From Cellulomonas edaphi (GTDB taxonomy: Bacteria; Actinomycetota; Actinomycetes; Actinomycetales; Cellulomonadaceae), in the NCBI RefSeq assembly GCF_030362815.1, contig NZ_JAUCGR010000001.1:798024-862023 (forward strand): a stretch of 64,000 bases of DNA. The letters run 5' to 3'. The position numbers and the translations under genes were made by a program. Each line of letters opens with the position of its first letter. Positions within the stretch are counted from its first letter, which is position 1. This document shows positions 46,329-55,238 of this stretch, one piece after another. The notes under the pieces were generated by a model. It did not search any database. It saw only the letters and a list, made by a program, of their open reading frames with translations, and was not told the origin of the DNA.

Positions 46329-47741
46329 TCAGCCCAGAGCCGTGACGGAGCCGTTCTGGTTCCACGCCACGACGGTGCGCGTGCCGGGGGCGAACCCCAC
46401 GGAGGCGATCGGGCCGGCTGCGGGGCCCAGCGCGTCGCGGACGTCGACCGCCCAGCCGGGCCGGCCGTCGTCGAGCGCGTAGGTCGCGACGGTCGTCGGG
46501 GGAGCGACCACGAGCAGGTCCTCGCCGTCGGTCGTCATCTGGTCGACGGCGTGCCCGACGTCGCGGCGCCACCGGACCGCTCCCGACGTCGCGTCGAGGG
46601 CGACGATCTCGCGCACGGTGCCGACGTAGAGGATGCCGTCGATCAGCAACGACGTGAGGACGTTGTCGGCCGACCGCCACACCACGCGCCCCGTCGCGGT
46701 CGAGCGCGCGACCAGCTCCGGGTCCAGGCGGGGACCGAGCGTGAAGATCAGGTTGGGCGCGCTGCCGTCGTCCGGGAACACGTACACCGGCTGCTCCGCG
46801 AGCGGCACCGTGGTGCGGCCCGGCAGGAGCGTGAGCCCCTCCGGTTCGCGGCCCGGCGGGAACGAGCGCCCGATCGACGAGCCGGCGCGCAGCGCGACCC
46901 ACCACGTGTCGGTGGGCGTCTCACGGTCCACGACGGGCGCGCCGGACCGGCTCAGCACCCACACGTGGTTCCCGACCGAGGCGAGCACGCGGCCGCCGCC
47001 GTCGTCGATCAGCTGCGGCTGGACCAGCCCGCCGCGCCCGTGCGCGCCCGGGGGCGCGAACGACCAGCGCGTCTCGCCGGACGCCGGGTCGAGGGACCGC
47101 ACCTGCCAGGTGCCCGTGCCGGTGGTCTCCGCGACCACCAGCTGGTCGGACGTGACGAGCAGGGTGGTGTCGCCGCGGACGTGCCACGACGTGAGGATCC
47201 GGCCCGTGCGCGGCTCGACGGTCCAGATGGTGCGCGACGAGAGCGCGACGGCCGCCGCCGGCGCGTCCGGCCCGGCGGTGCACACCGCGAGCATGCGGCC
47301 CTCCGCGTCGTGCACGGGGTCGCACCACGCCCAGAGCGTCTCGTCGACGGGCACCGTGACGGGGGTCCGCCACAGCACCGTGCCCGTGACTGCGTCGACG
47401 CCGTGCAGCTCGACGTCGCCGTCCACCGACGACCCGCCGAGCAGCACGCCGTCGGCGGCGCGCCCGTACGCGACGGCCGCGTCGGGATGGTGCAGCGTCC
47501 ACATCGGCTCGAGCGACCCGGCGGGCGAGGCGAGCACGCCGGTGACCGCGGCGAGCCGCGCCGCGCGCGCGTCGGCACGCTCGTCGCTCCGGTGCTGCCA
47601 CGCGACGGCGCCGCCCGCCAGCACGACGACGAGGGCGGCGGCCCACCAGCGGTAGCGCCGCAGCCTGGGCGGTGCCGCGGTCCGCTCGTCGGCCCGGTCC
47701 TGCTCGACGAGCTCGACGTCGTGCATGGAGGCGCGGCTCAT
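46329..47741 (-). CDS. Membrane-anchored PQQ-like beta-propeller protein (copy 1)
   Basis: A 470-residue protein: short cytoplasmic N-terminus with HDVELVEQD, one membrane helix (about 32-48), then a large exported domain of repeated propeller blades (GVDAVTGTVLWRTPV, TVEPRTGRILTSW, SLDPASGETRWSF, ALDATSGAVRWRRD). A conserved cysteine pair (WCDPVHDAEGRMLAVC) is shared with two paralogues. It overlaps the second copy by 4 nt (ATGA), so the two are coupled. No PQQ-dehydrogenase active site is evident; function unknown. Confidence 0.8.
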   Translation of the reverse strand: MSRASMHDVELVEQDRADERTAAPPRLRRYRWWAAALVVVLAGGAVAWQHRSDERADARAARLAAVTGVLASPAGSLEPMWTLHHPDAAVAYGRAADGVLLGGSSVDGDVELHGVDAVTGTVLWRTPVTVPVDETLWAWCDPVHDAEGRMLAVCTAGPDAPAAAVALSSRTIWTVEPRTGRILTSWHVRGDTTLLVTSDQLVVAETTGTGTWQVRSLDPASGETRWSFAPPGAHGRGGLVQPQLIDDGGGRVLASVGNHVWVLSRSGAPVVDRETPTDTWWVALRAGSSIGRSFPPGREPEGLTLLPGRTTVPLAEQPVYVFPDDGSAPNLIFTLGPRLDPELVARSTATGRVVWRSADNVLTSLLIDGILYVGTVREIVALDATSGAVRWRRDVGHAVDQMTTDGEDLLVVAPPTTVATYALDDGRPGWAVDVRDALGPAAGPIASVGFAPGTRTVVAWNQNGSVTALG

Positions 47742-49144
47742 CGCAGCGCCACCATGGCCCCGCTCGCCATGGCCACCAGCAGGTAGCGGGTGGAGCCGTA
47801 GAACCCGACCGAGCCGACGTCGTCCCCCACGACCGTGCGGACGTCCGTCGACCACGCGGGGGTGCCGTCGTGCAGCGCGAGGGCGTCGACCGTGGGCGAC
47901 TCGTGCGCCACCACGACCGTGCGCCCGTCGGTCGAGATCTGTGTCGCGGGCCCGGCCAGCGTGCGGCGCCACCGCTCCTCGCCGGTCTCGGCGTCGAACG
48001 CGACGACCGCGTCACCCGTGGCGACGACGAGCCGTCCGTCGACGAGCAGGGCCGCGGTGGGCGTCTCGTCGGCGCGCCAGCGGACGGCCCCGTCGACCGC
48101 CGACCGCGCCACGAGCGAGCCGCCGTCGGTGTGCTCGGTGGTGAAGAAGACGTCCGGGGCCGTGCCGTCGTCGGGCGAGACCCGCAGCTCGCCGTCCGTG
48201 CCGTCGACGCGCGAGCCGCCGGGCAGCAGCAGCACGCTCCCGTACCGATCGTCCGACGGCTGGGTCACGCCGAGCGCGACGCCGGCGCGCAGGGCCGACC
48301 ACCACGTGGCCCCGCTGAGCGGCACCACCGCACGCAGCCGGCCTGCGTGGTCGACCGACCACGCGTGACCGGGCACCGACAGCACCACGGCGTCGGCGGT
48401 GGTGACGAGCTGCGGAGGGTTGAGCAGGTGCGTGGTCAGGCCCGGCACCGGCTCGGTCGTGAACGTCCAGACCGGTACCCAGGTCACCGGGTCCACGGCC
48501 TCGAGCCGCCACCGGTTCTCGTCGAGGGCGCGGACCAGCAGCAGGTGGCGGCCCAGCGCGGCGATCTGCGCCGTGACCGGCACCTCGTGCTGCCCGAGCA
48601 GCCGGCCGGTCGCCGGCTGCACCACCCAGAGCACCGGGTCGGGTGCGGTCACGTCCCACAGGCCCGAGTTGCTGCCGGCGGTGCACACGAACGTCGCCGT
48701 GGACCCCGCGCCCAGCGGCAGGCACCACGTCCACGCCGCGGGGCCCGGGCTGGGCCGCACCGGGGTGCTCCATCGCTCGCGACCCGTCTCCACGTCCGTG
48801 CCCTGCAGGTGGAACGCGGCGCCCACCCTCGCCCCGGACACCAGCACGCCGTCGGCCGGTCCGTTCCAGATGGCCCCGGCGTGCCGCGTGTCGAGCCGCC
48901 AGGCGACGTCGAGCGCGTCGTCCACCGGGTGCAGCACCTCGGGCACCAGCGCCAGCGCACGCAGGTGTGCCCGCTCGGCCGCGTCCGCCCGGGCCTGCAG
49001 GGCCACCAGCGTCACGGCCAGCAGAACCGCGACGGCAGCACCCCACCACGCGTGGCGCCGGGCCCACGATCGGGTGGGCTCGGGCGTCGCCGCCTCAGGC
49101 TCGTCGGCCTCCACCAGCTCCACCGACCGCATCGGTGCGGACAT
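47738..49144 (-). CDS. Membrane-anchored PQQ-like beta-propeller protein (copy 2)
   Basis: A 468-residue paralogue of the next gene: RSVELVEADEPEA cytoplasmic motif, membrane helix (about 33-50), and exported blades (QGTDVETGRERWSTPV, AVDPVTWVPVWTF, AFDAETGEERWRRT). The Cys pair is WCLPLGAGSTATFVC. A TACCGT box lies 6 nt before its ATG, so the pair seems to be made from a leaderless transcript. The stop overlaps the next ATG. Confidence 0.8.
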   Translation of the reverse strand: MSAPMRSVELVEADEPEAATPEPTRSWARRHAWWGAAVAVLLAVTLVALQARADAAERAHLRALALVPEVLHPVDDALDVAWRLDTRHAGAIWNGPADGVLVSGARVGAAFHLQGTDVETGRERWSTPVRPSPGPAAWTWCLPLGAGSTATFVCTAGSNSGLWDVTAPDPVLWVVQPATGRLLGQHEVPVTAQIAALGRHLLLVRALDENRWRLEAVDPVTWVPVWTFTTEPVPGLTTHLLNPPQLVTTADAVVLSVPGHAWSVDHAGRLRAVVPLSGATWWSALRAGVALGVTQPSDDRYGSVLLLPGGSRVDGTDGELRVSPDDGTAPDVFFTTEHTDGGSLVARSAVDGAVRWRADETPTAALLVDGRLVVATGDAVVAFDAETGEERWRRTLAGPATQISTDGRTVVVAHESPTVDALALHDGTPAWSTDVRTVVGDDVGSVGFYGSTRYLLVAMASGAMVALR

Positions 49145-49150
49145 GCCTCG

Positions 49151-49156
49151 ACGGTA
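49151..49156 (-). promoter_or_regulatory. Leaderless-type -10 box before beta-propeller copy 2
   Basis: TACCGT on the minus strand, 6 nt before the ATG at 49144. Confidence 0.5.
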
Positions 49157-49231
49157 GTCCCGGACGTGCGCAGGCGCCGGGCCGGGGCCGGGGGATCGCG
49201 TGCCGCCAGGGGGTGATTCTGCGAGCCGCCG

Positions 49232-49990
49232 TCAGGCGAGCGTGGCGAGCGCCTCGACCAGGGCCTCGGGCGAGTCCGCGCGGTAGGCGGCGGCCGTGTC
49301 ACCCGTCCCCACCTTCACGGCCACGTCCCCGTCGCCGAGCACCGCGAACGCGTGCTCGTCGGTGGTGTCGTCGCCGGCGTAGACGACCGCCGCGGCGCCC
49401 AGCTCGTCGCGCAGGGCGGCCAGCGCCTCGCCCTTGCTGGCGTGCAGCACGGAGATCTCGACGACGTCCTTGCCGTGCAGCACACCGGAGCCCAGCTCGG
49501 CGCCGAGGGCGAGCGCGGCCTCCTCGGCCGCGCGGGCGTCCTCGTCCTGCGCGAGCCGCGTGTGCACGACGACGGCCGTCGGCTTGGTCTCCACCCACAC
49601 GCCGTCCTTGCCGCGGGCGATCTGCGCCGCGCGTGCGCCGAGCGAGGCGAGCCGGTCGGCCTCCTCGTCGGCGAGCTGGACGACGTCGCGGTCGAGCCCG
49701 AAGCGGGTCACGCGCGCCCGCTCGGCGCCGTGGCTGCCGATGAGGAAGGTGCCTTCGGGCACCTCGGCGATCGCGTGCAGGTCGTGCAGCGCGCGGCCGG
49801 ACACGAGCGCGAGCGAGACGTCGGGCAGCTCGGCGACCCGCGCCAGGACCTCGACGCCCGCGGGGATGATCCGCGACGCGCTCGGGTCGTCCTGCAGGGG
49901 TGCGAGCGTTCCGTCGAAGTCGAGCCCGACGAGCAGGGGCCGCGGCGTCGCGGCGAGCGCTGAGACGAGATCAGAGACGTGCTCAGACAT
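49232..49990 (-). CDS. otsB: Trehalose-6-phosphate phosphatase
   Basis: Removes phosphate from trehalose 6-phosphate. HAD-superfamily enzyme of 252 residues with motif [12 protein letters not shown] (nucleophile Asp), motif II LVSGRAL, the lysine in [11 protein letters not shown], and the metal-binding [12 protein letters not shown]. It overlaps the end of otsA (ATG inside the otsA coding end), so the two trehalose genes are coupled. Confidence 0.94.
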   Translation of the reverse strand: MSEHVSDLVSALAATPRPLLVGLDFDGTLAPLQDDPSASRIIPAGVEVLARVAELPDVSLALVSGRALHDLHAIAEVPEGTFLIGSHGAERARVTRFGLDRDVVQLADEEADRLASLGARAAQIARGKDGVWVETKPTAVVVHTRLAQDEDARAAEEAALALGAELGSGVLHGKDVVEISVLHASKGEALAALRDELGAAAVVYAGDDTTDEHAFAVLGDGDVAVKVGTGDTAAAYRADSPEALVEALATLA

Positions 49991-51431
49991 GACCCCCCCG
50001 ACCCTCGCGCGACGGGACCGCGGTGAGCACCGCGAGGAACTCCTGCGACCACGCGTTCACGTCGTGACCCAGCACGCGGCGCCGGAGCCGGCGCATGCGC
50101 TTGCGCGACTCGCGGGGGTCGATGTGGACGGCGTAGGTGATCGCGTCCTTCATCCCGTCGATGTCGTGCGGGTTGACCAGGATCGCGCCGGTCAGCTCGT
50201 CGGCGGCGCCAGTGAACTCCGAGAGCACGAGCGCGCCCCGGTCGTCGGAGCGGGCGGCCACGTACTCCTTGGCCACGAGGTTCATGCCGTCGCGCAGGGC
50301 CGTCACGAGCATCACGTCGGCCGCGAGGTACAGCGCGGCCATCTCCTCCATGGGGAACGACTGGTGCAGGTACTGCACGGGCGCGTGCCCCACCTGCCCG
50401 TAGTCGCCGTTGATGCGGCCCACCAGCTGCTCCACCTCGTCGCGCAGCTGGACGTACGCGTCGACGTTCTCGCGGCTGGGGCTCGCCACCTGGACCAGCG
50501 TGGTGGAGACGGTCGACAGCCGGCCGTCGTGCAGCAGCTCGCCGTAGGCCTTGATCCGATGCCGGATGCCCTTGGTGTAGTCCAGCCGGTCGACGCCGAG
50601 CAGGAGCACCTCGGGGTCACCCAGCTCGGCCCGGATCTGCTTGGCGCGCGCCTGCACCTCCGGTGTGCGGGCGAGCTCGTCGAACGCGCCGGAGTCGATC
50701 GAGATGGGGAAGGCGGCGGCCCGCACGTGCCGCTCGACCTTCCCGTGCTTGGTCAGGGTGATGACCTGGCCGCGGGTGGTCAGGCCCGTGAGCCGGCGCA
50801 CCACGCGGACGAAGTTCGCGGCGTCGCCCCCGCGCTGGAAGCCGATGAGGTCGGCCCCGAGCAGCCCTTCCACCACCTGCTTGCGCCACGGCAGCTGGCT
50901 GAACAGCTCCAGCGGCGGCCACGGGATGTGGTGGAAGTAGCCGATGCGCAGGTCGGGGCGGAGCTCGCGCAGCAGCTTGGGGACCAGCTGCAGCTGGTAG
51001 TCGTGCACCCACACCGTCGCGCCTTGCGCCGCCTGCGCTGCGGCGGCCTCGGCGAAGCGCCGGTTGACGCGCTGGTAGGCCTCCCACCAGGCGCGGTGAA
51101 ACGTGGGCGAGGCGATGACGTCGTGGTACAGCGGCCACAGCGTGTCGTTGGAGAAGCCTTCGTAGAACTTCGCGATGTCCTCGGCCGAGAGCGTCACGGG
51201 GATCAGCTCGGTGCCGTCCACCGCGAACGGCTCGAGCTCGAGGTCGGGCGCGCCGCCCCATCCGACCCACGCGCCGTCGGCCTGGGCCATCACCGGGTTG
51301 AGCGCCGTGACGAGCCCGCCGGGCGAGCGGACCCAGCTCGTGGTGCCGTCGTCCTCGACGCTCACGTCCACGGGAAGGCGGTTGGCGACGACCACCAGGT
51401 CATAGCCGCGGGCGGGCGCAGCGAAGGGCAC
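49983..51431 (-). CDS. otsA: Trehalose-6-phosphate synthase
   Basis: GT20 enzyme making trehalose 6-phosphate from UDP-glucose (or ADP/GDP-glucose) and glucose 6-phosphate. The 482 residues have [66 protein letters not shown] and [21 protein letters not shown] start at GTG 51431, with GAGGAG 8 nt upstream; the longer frame to 51473 crosses its own promoter. TAGGGT (51465-51460) is a likely -10. otsAB gives osmoprotection. Confidence 0.95.
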   Translation of the reverse strand: MPFAAPARGYDLVVVANRLPVDVSVEDDGTTSWVRSPGGLVTALNPVMAQADGAWVGWGGAPDLELEPFAVDGTELIPVTLSAEDIAKFYEGFSNDTLWPLYHDVIASPTFHRAWWEAYQRVNRRFAEAAAAQAAQGATVWVHDYQLQLVPKLLRELRPDLRIGYFHHIPWPPLELFSQLPWRKQVVEGLLGADLIGFQRGGDAANFVRVVRRLTGLTTRGQVITLTKHGKVERHVRAAAFPISIDSGAFDELARTPEVQARAKQIRAELGDPEVLLLGVDRLDYTKGIRHRIKAYGELLHDGRLSTVSTTLVQVASPSRENVDAYVQLRDEVEQLVGRINGDYGQVGHAPVQYLHQSFPMEEMAALYLAADVMLVTALRDGMNLVAKEYVAARSDDRGALVLSEFTGAADELTGAILVNPHDIDGMKDAITYAVHIDPRESRKRMRRLRRRVLGHDVNAWSQEFLAVLTAVPSREGRGGHV

Positions 51432-51459
51432 AGCATCAACTCCTCGGGATCTGTCCACG

Positions 51460-51465
51460 ACCCTA
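51460..51465 (-). promoter_or_regulatory. -10 box of otsA
   Basis: TAGGGT on the minus strand; the predicted leader of about 20 nt holds the GAGGAG ribosome site. Confidence 0.5.
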
Positions 51466-51521
51466 GTCGCCACCGTCGCGGCACGCCCGCGATCGTGGCG
51501 TGCATTCGCGATCCGGGCGGA

Positions 51522-51527
51522 TAGCGT
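51522..51527 (+). promoter_or_regulatory. Leaderless-type -10 box before the Ser/Thr kinase
   Basis: TAGCGT ends 8 nt before the ATG at 51536. Divergent from the otsA promoter about 60 bp away. Confidence 0.5.
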
Positions 51528-51535
51528 GGCCGCTC

Positions 51536-53227
51536 ATGGAGCGGATCGGTCTGACACCGGGGTCGGAGATCGGCGGGTACACCGTCGTCGCTCCGCTGGG
51601 CGCGGGCGGGATGGGCACCGTCTACCGGGCTGTGGACGGTGGCGGCACGTCGGTGGCGCTCAAGCTGCTGCACCCCCATGTCGGCGCCGACGCCGCGGGG
51701 CGCGAGCGCCTGCGCCGCGAGGTGGCGGCGCTGCAGCGGCTGCGGCACCCGGCGGTGGCGGCCGTCCTCGACGCCGAGGCCGACTCCACCGAGGCGTTCA
51801 TCGTCACCGAGCTCGTCGACGGCGAGAACCTGGCCGACCACGTGCGGGAGCGCGGGCCGCTGGGTGCCGGCGACCTGCTGGAGCTTGCGTCGGGTCTGCT
51901 CGACGCGCTCACCGCGGTGCACGGCGCGGGCGTCGTGCACCGCGACCTCAAGCCGTCCAACGTGCTGATCACCGACGACGGTCCGGTGCTCATCGACTTC
52001 GGGATCGCCCAGGCGGCCGACGACACGGCGCCCCTGACGTCCGCTGGCCTGGTGATCGGCACCCCGGGCTACCTGGCACCCGAGCTGCTGGACGGCGACG
52101 AGCCGTCCGCCGGGAGCGACCTGTGGGGCTGGGCGGCGGTGCTCGCGTTCGCGGCGACGGGCCGTCCGCCGTTCGGTGCGCGGCCCGTCGAGGCCGTGCT
52201 CGCGCGGGCCCGCACCGGCGAGGTGGACGTCGACGGGCTCGGTGCCCTGACCGCCGCGACCCTGCGCGGTGCCCTCGAGCCGGACCCGGCCCTGCGCACG
52301 GACCCGCAGGACGTCATCGCCGCGCTGACGACCGTGGCGGCCGAGGGGGACCTGCCGCCCGATGAGGACGGCACGGTGGTGCTCGACGCGGGCGTCGCCA
52401 CGGCCGTCCCGATGGCAGGCGCGACGACGGTGGTCGCGGCACCGCCCGTCGCCGAGCCGCGGGACGGCCGCACGGTCGCGTTCCCTGTGGAGCCGGCGGC
52501 CGACGACGGCTGGGACGACGAGGACGCCGACGGCCCGCAGCAGCCGGACGGCGTCGACTGGATCGAGGACGACCTCGACGCGTCCGAGGGCGAGGCCCCC
52601 GAGGGGTCGGGGTACGAGCGCCCTCCCGCCCGCCGGCGGTGGGGATCCGTGCTCGCGCTCGGCGCCTTGGTGGGCGCGGCCGGCGCGCTGTTCCCGGTGA
52701 TCGTGCTCATCGTGGTGGGGGTCGCGCTGCTCGTCGTCCGCACCATCGGATCGACGATCGAGTCCATGCACGCGCGCCGCGAGCGGTCGGGCGTGCGCCG
52801 GGGCGACGCCGCGCGTGCCGTCGCCACGGGCCCGTGGCACCTGGTGCGCGCGGCCGCCGGCCTGGTGCCCTCGCTCGTGGTGAGCGCGAGCGTGATGGTG
52901 ATCGTCGTCGGGGTCATCTGGTGGCTGTTCGACGAGGGCACGTGGGTGCTGGGGGACCTGACCTCGGGACAGGAGCTGCAGGGGACGCAGGCGTCGATCC
53001 TCGCCGGTTCGGTCGTGCTCCTCGGCGTCCTGGTGGTGTGGTTCGGGCCGCTGTCCGCCATGACGCGGACCGGCGCGCGGCGCGTGCTCGCCATCGTCGC
53101 GCCCGGAGGCCTGGGGGCCGCGATCCTCGTGGGCCTGTGCCTCGTGGCGTGCGTGGTGCTCGTCGCGCTGGTGATGAACGAGGTGGAGATCGTGTGGGCG
53201 CCGCTCACCCCGCCCACCTACCCGTGA
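51536..53227 (+). CDS. Multi-pass membrane Ser/Thr protein kinase
   Basis: Eukaryotic-type kinase of 563 residues. Catalytic residues are intact: glycine loop GAGGMG (22-27), Lys43, HRDLKPSN (135-142), DFG (154-156) and the APE motif in PGYLAPELL. An acidic linker (about 280-365, with DDGWDDEDADG) joins the kinase to a C-terminal part with at least four membrane helices from about 370 on. PASTA or other extracellular sensor domains are absent, unlike PknB. Neighbours are otsAB, a membrane protein and a DsbA-like protein; substrates unknown. Confidence 0.9.
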   Translation: MERIGLTPGSEIGGYTVVAPLGAGGMGTVYRAVDGGGTSVALKLLHPHVGADAAGRERLRREVAALQRLRHPAVAAVLDAEADSTEAFIVTELVDGENLADHVRERGPLGAGDLLELASGLLDALTAVHGAGVVHRDLKPSNVLITDDGPVLIDFGIAQAADDTAPLTSAGLVIGTPGYLAPELLDGDEPSAGSDLWGWAAVLAFAATGRPPFGARPVEAVLARARTGEVDVDGLGALTAATLRGALEPDPALRTDPQDVIAALTTVAAEGDLPPDEDGTVVLDAGVATAVPMAGATTVVAAPPVAEPRDGRTVAFPVEPAADDGWDDEDADGPQQPDGVDWIEDDLDASEGEAPEGSGYERPPARRRWGSVLALGALVGAAGALFPVIVLIVVGVALLVVRTIGSTIESMHARRERSGVRRGDAARAVATGPWHLVRAAAGLVPSLVVSASVMVIVVGVIWWLFDEGTWVLGDLTSGQELQGTQASILAGSVVLLGVLVVWFGPLSAMTRTGARRVLAIVAPGGLGAAILVGLCLVACVVLVALVMNEVEIVWAPLTPPTYP

Positions 53228-53250
53228 ACCCGCTCCACACCTCCTGCCTC

Positions 53251-53256
53251 TACCCT
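53251..53256 (+). promoter_or_regulatory. Leaderless-type -10 box before the 53263 gene
   Basis: TACCCT ends 6 nt before the ATG at 53263. Confidence 0.5.
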
Positions 53257-53262
53257 GTGCCC

Positions 53263-53745
53263 ATGACCGCGCGACGACGCCCCGTGGCCGCCGCCGCGCG
53301 CCCGGCGCTCGCGGTGGCCCTGGCGACGACGGCCCTCGTCGTGGCCGGCCTCATGGCCGCCTCCACGCGCCTGCTCCTGCACGGCTGCGTCCAGGCCGAC
53401 GCTCTCGGTGCCGCAGGGCTGCGCCTCGCCGTGCTGCGCCGGGTCGCCGACTGCCCCGACGGGACGCTCGGCGCCGGCCCGACGGCCCTGGTGCTGCTCA
53501 GCGTGGCCCTGCCCGTGCTCGCGGCGTACGTCGTCCTCGCGATCGGCGGCCTCGGCGCCGTCGCGGCGGTCGCGCGCCTCGCACGGCTCGTCGGCCGCCT
53601 GGTGCTGCCGTCCGTCGCCCGCAGCGACCGCCCGACCGTTGCCGTCGAGCGCCGGCCGCTCGTCCTGGTCCCTCTCGTGGCCCGGCCCGTGGCGCGGGTG
53701 CTGGTGGGCGGCATCGCCCGGCGCGGGCCTCCCGTGGCGGCCTGA
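53263..53745 (+). CDS. Small membrane protein, unknown
   Basis: A 160-residue protein with two hydrophobic stretches (about 13-33 and 70-95) separated by a loop containing two cysteines (HGCVQADALG and RRVADCPDG). The C-terminal part is basic and Val/Arg-rich. It is separated from the kinase by 35 nt carrying its own TACCCT box. No family is recognised. Long frames on the other strand are composition shadows. Confidence 0.65.
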   Translation: MTARRRPVAAAARPALAVALATTALVVAGLMAASTRLLLHGCVQADALGAAGLRLAVLRRVADCPDGTLGAGPTALVLLSVALPVLAAYVVLAIGGLGAVAAVARLARLVGRLVLPSVARSDRPTVAVERRPLVLVPLVARPVARVLVGGIARRGPPVAA

Positions 53746-53779
53746 CCCCCGCCACCCCCTCACTGCCACAAGGAGCACC

Positions 53780-54679
53780 ATGCCCACCAACGACCCGCGG
53801 CCCAGCAAGAACCAGCGACGAGACGAGGCGCGCGAGAAGGCGCGCCTCATGCGCATCGAGCAGGAGCGCAAGGCCAAGCGCACCCGCCTGCTCGTGATCG
53901 CGTTCGGCGTCGTCGTCGTCCTCGCGCTCGGCACCGCCGTCGCCTTCATCCTCAAGTCCAACGCCGACAAGGCGGACCAGTACGGACAGGTCGCCTACGG
54001 CGGCGGCGCCGACAACGTCGTGCCCCCCACCGACCCCGAGGCGCCGTCGACCGCGGACGGCGCGTTCATCCCCGTCAGCAAGGCGGGCGTGGGCACGGCC
54101 GGCGACGGCGACACCACGCTGAGCGTCTACTTCGACCTGCAGTGCCCGGTCTGCCAGCAGTTCGACGCCGTCAACGGCGCCGACCTGGACGCGCTCGCGG
54201 CCGAGGACGGCATCACCGTGAAGTACTTCCCGGTGCAGTTCCTGGACTCGATGTCGAACGGCACGTACTACTCGTCCCGGGCCGCGAACGCCGCGTCCAT
54301 CGTGGCCGACAAGGACCCCGAGCACTTCACCGCGTTCCTCACGGCGCTGTACTCGAACCAGCCCGCCGAGAACACGGACGGCCTGCCCGACCCGGACATC
54401 GCCGCCATCGCGACCGAGGCCGGCGTCCCCACGGCCGTCTCGGACACGTTCACGGACACGGTCGACGGCACCTACAAGGTGAACGGCTCCGACGAGGAGA
54501 AGTCCGGCACGTGGCGGACGTTCTCGCCGTGGATCACCTCGAACACCGCGACCATGCAGAGCGTGATCGGCAAGGTCTCGACGCCCACGATCCTCATCGA
54601 CGACAAGGCGTACGAGGGCAGCTGGCAGACGCCCGGCGAGCTCAAGACCGCCGTCGAGGCGGCCGCCGCCGCGAAGTGA
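53780..54679 (+). CDS. DsbA-like membrane-anchored thioredoxin-fold protein
   Basis: A 299-residue protein: highly charged cytoplasmic N-terminus (1-35), one membrane helix (about 36-58), and an exported DsbA/thioredoxin-fold domain with the active site CPVC (122-125) in YFDLQCPVCQQF and the cis-Pro segment KVSTPTILIDDK. ATG 53780 has AGGAG 4 nt upstream. Such proteins catalyse disulfide formation or isomerisation outside the membrane. A terminator hairpin follows. Confidence 0.9.
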   Translation: MPTNDPRPSKNQRRDEAREKARLMRIEQERKAKRTRLLVIAFGVVVVLALGTAVAFILKSNADKADQYGQVAYGGGADNVVPPTDPEAPSTADGAFIPVSKAGVGTAGDGDTTLSVYFDLQCPVCQQFDAVNGADLDALAAEDGITVKYFPVQFLDSMSNGTYYSSRAANAASIVADKDPEHFTAFLTALYSNQPAENTDGLPDPDIAAIATEAGVPTAVSDTFTDTVDGTYKVNGSDEEKSGTWRTFSPWITSNTATMQSVIGKVSTPTILIDDKAYEGSWQTPGELKTAVEAAAAAK

Positions 54680-54687
54680 CCACGGGC

Positions 54688-54714
54688 CCGGCCCTCGCCA
54701 CGTGCGGGGGCCGG
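54688..54714. terminator. Terminator after the DsbA-like gene
   Basis: 11-bp stem (CCGGCCCTCGC with GCGGGGGCCGG, one G-U pair) and a CACGT loop, just before the tRNA gene. Confidence 0.75.
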
Positions 54715-54736
54715 CCTCGGTACGCTGGTCACACCC

Positions 54737-54813
54737 GCCTCCTTAGCTCAGCTGGCCAGAGCACCTGTCTTGTAAACAGGGGGTCATCGGTTCGAATCCG
54801 ATAGGGGGCTCCA
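54737..54813 (+). tRNA. tRNA-Thr (anticodon TGT)
   Basis: Full cloverleaf: acceptor GCCTCCT with AGGGGGC (one T-G pair), D arm with AGCTCAGCTGG, anticodon stem CCTGT/ACAGG around loop CTTGTAA with TGT at 54771-54773, T arm with GGTTCGAATCC, discriminator T and an encoded CCA at 54811-54813. No integrase or att repeat is nearby. Confidence 0.95.
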
Positions 54814-54837
54814 GAGCACGACCTCGGGGAGGACGGC

Positions 54838-55191
54838 ATGGCCGGGCACAGGATCTTCGGGATGAGCTTCGCCAGCATCTACCCGCTCTACGTCAAGAAG
54901 GTCGAGCGCAAGGACCGCGACCCCGCCGACGTCGACACGGTGGTCACCTGGCTCACCGGCTACGACGAGGCGGGCCTGGAGAAGGCGATCGCCGACGAGG
55001 TGGACCTCGAGACCTTCTTCGAGCAGGCGCCCGCCATGAACGAGAACGCGTCGCTCATCACCGGCGTGATCTGCGGCGTGCGGGTCGAGGAGATCGAGGA
55101 CCCGCTGATGCGCAAGATCCGGTACATGGACAAGCTGGTGGACGAGGTCGCGCGCGGCAAGAAGATGGCGTCGATCCTGCGCGGCGAGTAG
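54838..55191 (+). CDS. DUF2200 family protein
   Basis: A 117-residue soluble protein with the family's FGMSFASIYPLYVKKVERKD start and the conserved TWLTGYDEAGLEKAI, FFEQAPAMNENA and RKIRYMDKLVDEVARGK segments. GGGGAGGAC lies before the ATG. DUF2200 is widespread in bacteria and its function is unknown. Confidence 0.9.
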   Translation: MAGHRIFGMSFASIYPLYVKKVERKDRDPADVDTVVTWLTGYDEAGLEKAIADEVDLETFFEQAPAMNENASLITGVICGVRVEEIEDPLMRKIRYMDKLVDEVARGKKMASILRGE

Positions 55192-55226
55192 CGCCGGAAC
55201 CGCCCCCGTTCGCCGCGCGGCGGGTC

Positions 55227-55232
55227 TAGTCT
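55227..55232 (+). promoter_or_regulatory. Leaderless-type -10 box before beta-propeller copy 3
   Basis: TAGTCT ends 6 nt before the ATG at 55239, and supports that start over later in-frame ATGs. Confidence 0.5.
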
Positions 55233-55238
55233 CCCGAC

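Noticed and set aside
54737..54813. tRNA-Thr as an integration site
   Set aside because: No integrase, no repeated 3' tRNA end downstream, and the neighbours are ordinary chromosomal genes.
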